Shown here piece after piece: positions 61,668 to 64,000 of a stretch of 64,000 bases of DNA. The first letter of the stretch is position 1. Every line of letters starts with the position of its first letter. Under the pieces are notes generated by a model. It saw only the letters and a program-made list of their open reading frames with translations. It did not search any database and was not told the DNA's origin. Source of the DNA: Pseudomonas sp. dw_612 (lineage in GTDB: Bacteria; Pseudomonadota; Gammaproteobacteria; Pseudomonadales; Pseudomonadaceae); contig NZ_JAAVVC010000002.1 of NCBI RefSeq assembly GCF_018449725.1, positions 186,001 to 250,000 on the forward strand, read 5' to 3'. The translations under genes and the position numbers were made by a program.

Positions 61668-61824
61668 GACCGAATCTCCTGCGAGGGGCCGAATCGACAG
61701 CGCCGATTCAGCGGATGAACACAGGATCGACCGATCAGTCACGGCGCATGTTGATCTGGCTCAACCCCCGGTCGTGATAAAGTCGCCGCCCATCCGACCT
61801 TTCGCTTTTGAGACGACCAACGCA

Positions 61825-62844
61825 ATGACCGATTTCCAGGATGTTGATGCCCAACTTGAAGACTGGAACGCCTTGCGCACCACCGCTTCGTTCAACGGCC
61901 TGCTGCTGGGCAACGGCGCCAGCCGCGCGGTGTGGGACGACTTTGGCTATGACTCGCTGTTCGAAAACGCCCGAACCGTCGAAGAAAAACCTCTAAGCCA
62001 ATCCGAGCTGAGCGTGTTCGATGCGCTGCAAACCCGCAGTTTCGAGCAGGTGCTGAGCGCGCTGAAAATCACCAGCCGCGTGAACAAGGCCCTGGCCGTC
62101 AGCTCCGCCGCACCGCGCAATCGCTACTACGCGATCAAGGAAGCGCTGATCAACACCGTGCACGCGGTGCACATTCCTTGGCGACTGGTGGTGCCTTCGA
62201 CATTGGCGACGATCAATCGCGAACTGGCCAGTTACGGGACGGTGTTCACCACTAACTACGACTTGCTGAGCTACTGGGCGATTCAGCACACGCCGGACGT
62301 GATCACCGATCTGTTCCACGGCACCGAGCCGGGCTTTGACTTGAGCGCCAGCGCCACCGACAAACCGCGTCTGCTGTACCTGCACGGCGGTCTGCATCTG
62401 GTGCGCAATCAGGACGGCACCGCGCGCAAATTGATGTCCACCGAGGGCACGTTGCTCGGCAGCTTCGCCATCAACAACACGATCAAAACCCTGGATGACG
62501 TACCGCTGTTCGTCAACGAAGGCCCGGCCCAGGACAAGCTCAAGACCATTCGCAGCTCGGACTATTTGTCGTTTTGCTATGACCAGTTACTGGGGCATGG
62601 CGAGGGGTTGTGCATCTTCGGGCATGCGCTGGGCGAGCAGGACAGCCACATCATCCACGCGTTGCGCCAGGCGAAACCGAAGGTGGTCGCGGTGTCGATT
62701 TATCCGCGCAGCAAGGCGTTTATTCAGCATCAGAAGCGGCATTACGCGAAGGTGTTTGAGGGGACGGGGGTTGAGTTGAGGTTTTTTGATTCGAAGACGC
62801 ATGCGTTGGGGAGTACGAAACTTAGGGTTCCGGTCGAGGTTTAG
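61825..62844 (+). CDS. DUF4917 protein with SIR2-like fold
   Basis: A 339-residue cytoplasmic protein matching the DUF4917 family. Features recall a SIR2-like NAD-binding fold: the opening loop GNGAS (29-33, LLLGNGASRAVW), TTNYDLLSYW in the middle, LHGGLHLV and IFGHALGEQDSHI near the end. Isolated SIR2 proteins often act in anti-phage NAD depletion, but this family is uncharacterised. It stands alone, so any role is inference. Starts MTDFQDVDAQL. Confidence 0.8.
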   Translation: MTDFQDVDAQLEDWNALRTTASFNGLLLGNGASRAVWDDFGYDSLFENARTVEEKPLSQSELSVFDALQTRSFEQVLSALKITSRVNKALAVSSAAPRNRYYAIKEALINTVHAVHIPWRLVVPSTLATINRELASYGTVFTTNYDLLSYWAIQHTPDVITDLFHGTEPGFDLSASATDKPRLLYLHGGLHLVRNQDGTARKLMSTEGTLLGSFAINNTIKTLDDVPLFVNEGPAQDKLKTIRSSDYLSFCYDQLLGHGEGLCIFGHALGEQDSHIIHALRQAKPKVVAVSIYPRSKAFIQHQKRHYAKVFEGTGVELRFFDSKTHALGSTKLRVPVEV

Positions 62845-62861
62845 CGGCGAGTCGGCTGACG

Positions 62862-62957
62862 CCTTCGCGAGCAAGCCCGCTCCCACAGGGGATCTCATGT
62901 GTATCCAAAGTTTATGTTCACTGGAGATCCCCTGTGGGAGCGGGCTTGCTCGCGAAG
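62862..62957. repeat. REP doublet (family A)
   Basis: TTCGCGAGCAAGCCCGCTCC and GGGAGCGGGCTTGCTCGCGAA flank about 56 bases. It lies between the DUF4917 stop and the XRE-cupin stop, a convergent gap. Confidence 0.92.
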
Positions 62958-62971
62958 CTTTTGCTCTTGAT

Positions 62972-63514
62972 TCATTCTTCGGTGCTATGCACCACCACCA
63001 ACAACTGCGCCTGAACCTCCCCCACTGACCGGATCCGATGCGGTTTCTGCGCATTGAAATGCAGCGCATCCCCCCGGTTCAGCAGCACCCGCTCATTCAT
63101 GAAGTCCACTTCCACCTGCCCTTCGTGGACGAACAGAAACTCTTCCCCCAAATGCTCCTTGAAGGTCTTGTCGGTGAATTCGCTCGGCGGGTAGATGATG
63201 AACGGCAGCAGGCTGCGTTCACTGACCTGATGGGCCAGCACCGCATAACCGGGGCTGTGGTCGTTGGCGGCCAAGGATTGGCGTTCGTCGCTGCGCACCA
63301 GGCTGTAGCTGTCGAGGCTGATGCTGTCTTCGGAGAACAATTCCTCGACCTTCACGTTCAGTGCCTTGGCCAGTTTCAGCGCAGCCGCAATCGACGGGGT
63401 GTTCAGCCCGCGCTCGACTTTCGACAGATAACTCTTGGTCATGCCGGACTTTTCGGCCAGGGCCTCCAACGTCACGCCAAGTTTTTTCCTGAGTAATTTC
63501 AAACGGATAGACAT
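62972..63514 (-). CDS. XRE-family regulator with C-terminal cupin domain
   Basis: A 180-residue regulator. HTH_XRE is at about 1-60 (MSIRLKLLRKKLGVTLEALAEKSGMTKSYLS) and a cupin sensor domain at about 105-175 (FLFVHEGQVEVDFM, LNRGDALHFNAQKPHRI). The layout is that of PuuR-like polyamine or organic-acid sensors. A TGACAC palindrome lies 47 bases upstream of its ATG, between it and the divergent aldolase-type gene. It probably represses both. Confidence 0.9.
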   Translation of the reverse strand: MSIRLKLLRKKLGVTLEALAEKSGMTKSYLSKVERGLNTPSIAAALKLAKALNVKVEELFSEDSISLDSYSLVRSDERQSLAANDHSPGYAVLAHQVSERSLLPFIIYPPSEFTDKTFKEHLGEEFLFVHEGQVEVDFMNERVLLNRGDALHFNAQKPHRIRSVGEVQAQLLVVVHSTEE

Positions 63515-63560
63515 GTGCAGCGATTAATCCATCAAGGAGTCGACGATTTGTCCTTGCCAA

Positions 63561-63594
63561 TGACACAAAGTGTCATATAGCCTCTTTAGTGTCA
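63561..63594. promoter_or_regulatory. palindromic operator for the XRE-cupin regulator
   Basis: TGACACAAAGTGTCA (63561-63575) is a perfect dyad with 6-base arms. A third half-site TGTCA follows at 63590-63594. It lies in the divergent gap between the regulator and the class II aldolase-type gene. Confidence 0.8.
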
Positions 63595-63673
63595 TTTGCA
63601 TTCACCCACGACCTTGCAAGCAACGGGTAAACCGCAAACCCGACGTCCGTTGAACCAGCCAAAGGACACCGAT

Positions 63674-64000
63674 ATGGCCAAGACCTTAGCACTCCCCAAA
63701 GACCAACTGGTCAAGCAAGCGCTGATCCAGATGCAAAACACCCTGGCGGATAATACGTGGACCGACCGGCAAAAGCTGGCCCTGACCTGCCGCATCCTGT
63801 TCGAGAACGGTCACGACTCCGGCCTGGCCGGGCAGATCACCGCTCGCGGCCCGCAGCCAGGCACCTATTACACCCAGCAATTGGGCCTGGGTTTCGATGA
63901 AATTACCGCCGGCAATCTGTTGCTGGTCAATGAAGACCTGGACGTCCTCGAAGGCCACGGCATGCCCAATCCGGCCAATCGTTTTCACAGTTGGGTGTAC
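63674..64000 (+). CDS. class II aldolase/adducin-family protein, 5' part only
   Basis: The first 109 codons of a class II aldolase/adducin-fold protein. It starts MAKTLALPKDQLVKQALIQM, continues with TCRILFENGHDSGLAGQITA, and includes the family GLxGQIT-type beginning and NLLLVNEDLDVLEG. The metal-binding His residues would come later, in part beyond base 64000. It faces the XRE-cupin gene and is its likely target. Truncation is the window edge only. Confidence 0.88.
   Translation, partial: MAKTLALPKDQLVKQALIQMQNTLADNTWTDRQKLALTCRILFENGHDSGLAGQITARGPQPGTYYTQQLGLGFDEITAGNLLLVNEDLDVLEGHGMPNPANRFHSWVY

Noticed and set aside
1..64000. CRISPR array, prophage, transposase or rRNA
   Set aside because: The repeats present are REP-type palindromes of unequal spacing. 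No cas genes, transposase motif or rRNA sequence was seen.

Overview
The window reads as chromosomal DNA of a fluorescent-group Pseudomonas (P. fluorescens complex). The support is high GC, the intact algU-mucA-mucB-mucD stress locus, phaG, tctA-E, fosA, the dapA-bamC-purC order, and many REP/REPIN-type palindromes (GTGGGAGCGGGCTTGCTCGCGA family) of the kind common in this group. Species-level identity cannot be read from the sequence alone.

Layout. 1-25.3 kb is mostly core: purC (partial), an MBL-fold hydrolase, bamC, dapA | gcvR-like, bcp | AI-2E permease, TusA-like | M48 protease | mucD, mucB, mucA, algU (two sigma-22-like promoters, no mucC) | nadB | ygfX, sdhE | ygfZ, an HDOD protein | tctE/tctD facing tctC-tctB-tctA-AbrB | ung | enoyl-CoA hydratase family gene. 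25.3-26.2 kb holds two tyrosine-rich lipoprotein-like genes.

26.4-36.4 kb is the most informative region. It is a nitrogen-assimilation operon that name-based annotation would call urea metabolism but that the RNA elements identify as guanidine catabolism. It has a sigma-54-type promoter (GG-N10-GC), a guanidine-I (ykkC) riboswitch, an ABC importer (binding protein, permease, ATPase), two DUF1989 proteins (carboxyguanidine deiminase subunits), a second, internal guanidine-II (mini-ykkC) riboswitch candidate with ACGA and ACGG loops just before the carboxylase, a biotin carboxylase, and allophanate hydrolase. A complete REP doublet lies in frame inside the carboxylase gene and adds about 32 residues between two domains.

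36.7-50.3 kb mixes core and accessory genes: two diguanylate cyclases, rsuA, phaG, tRNA-Gly(CCC), a small-ORF unit, methyltransferases, tandem PixA/AidA genes, a solitary HsdR-N-like nuclease, small stress proteins, a LysE exporter and fosA. 50.3-53.1 kb has tandem secreted paralogues and then a decayed stretch: a CopG-type antitoxin remnant, a LysR fragment and a frameshifted DMT/DUF606 transporter joined head to head.

53.1-64 kb is accessory metabolism. It holds an MFS / HMG-CoA-lyase / CoA-transferase / LysR catabolic cluster, a stand-alone alpha-oxoamine synthase paired with an MFS exporter, an iron-type alcohol dehydrogenase, a SIR2-like DUF4917 protein, and an XRE-cupin regulator with a clear palindromic operator facing a class II aldolase-type gene cut by the window end. 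No CRISPR array, prophage, transposase or rRNA was seen.
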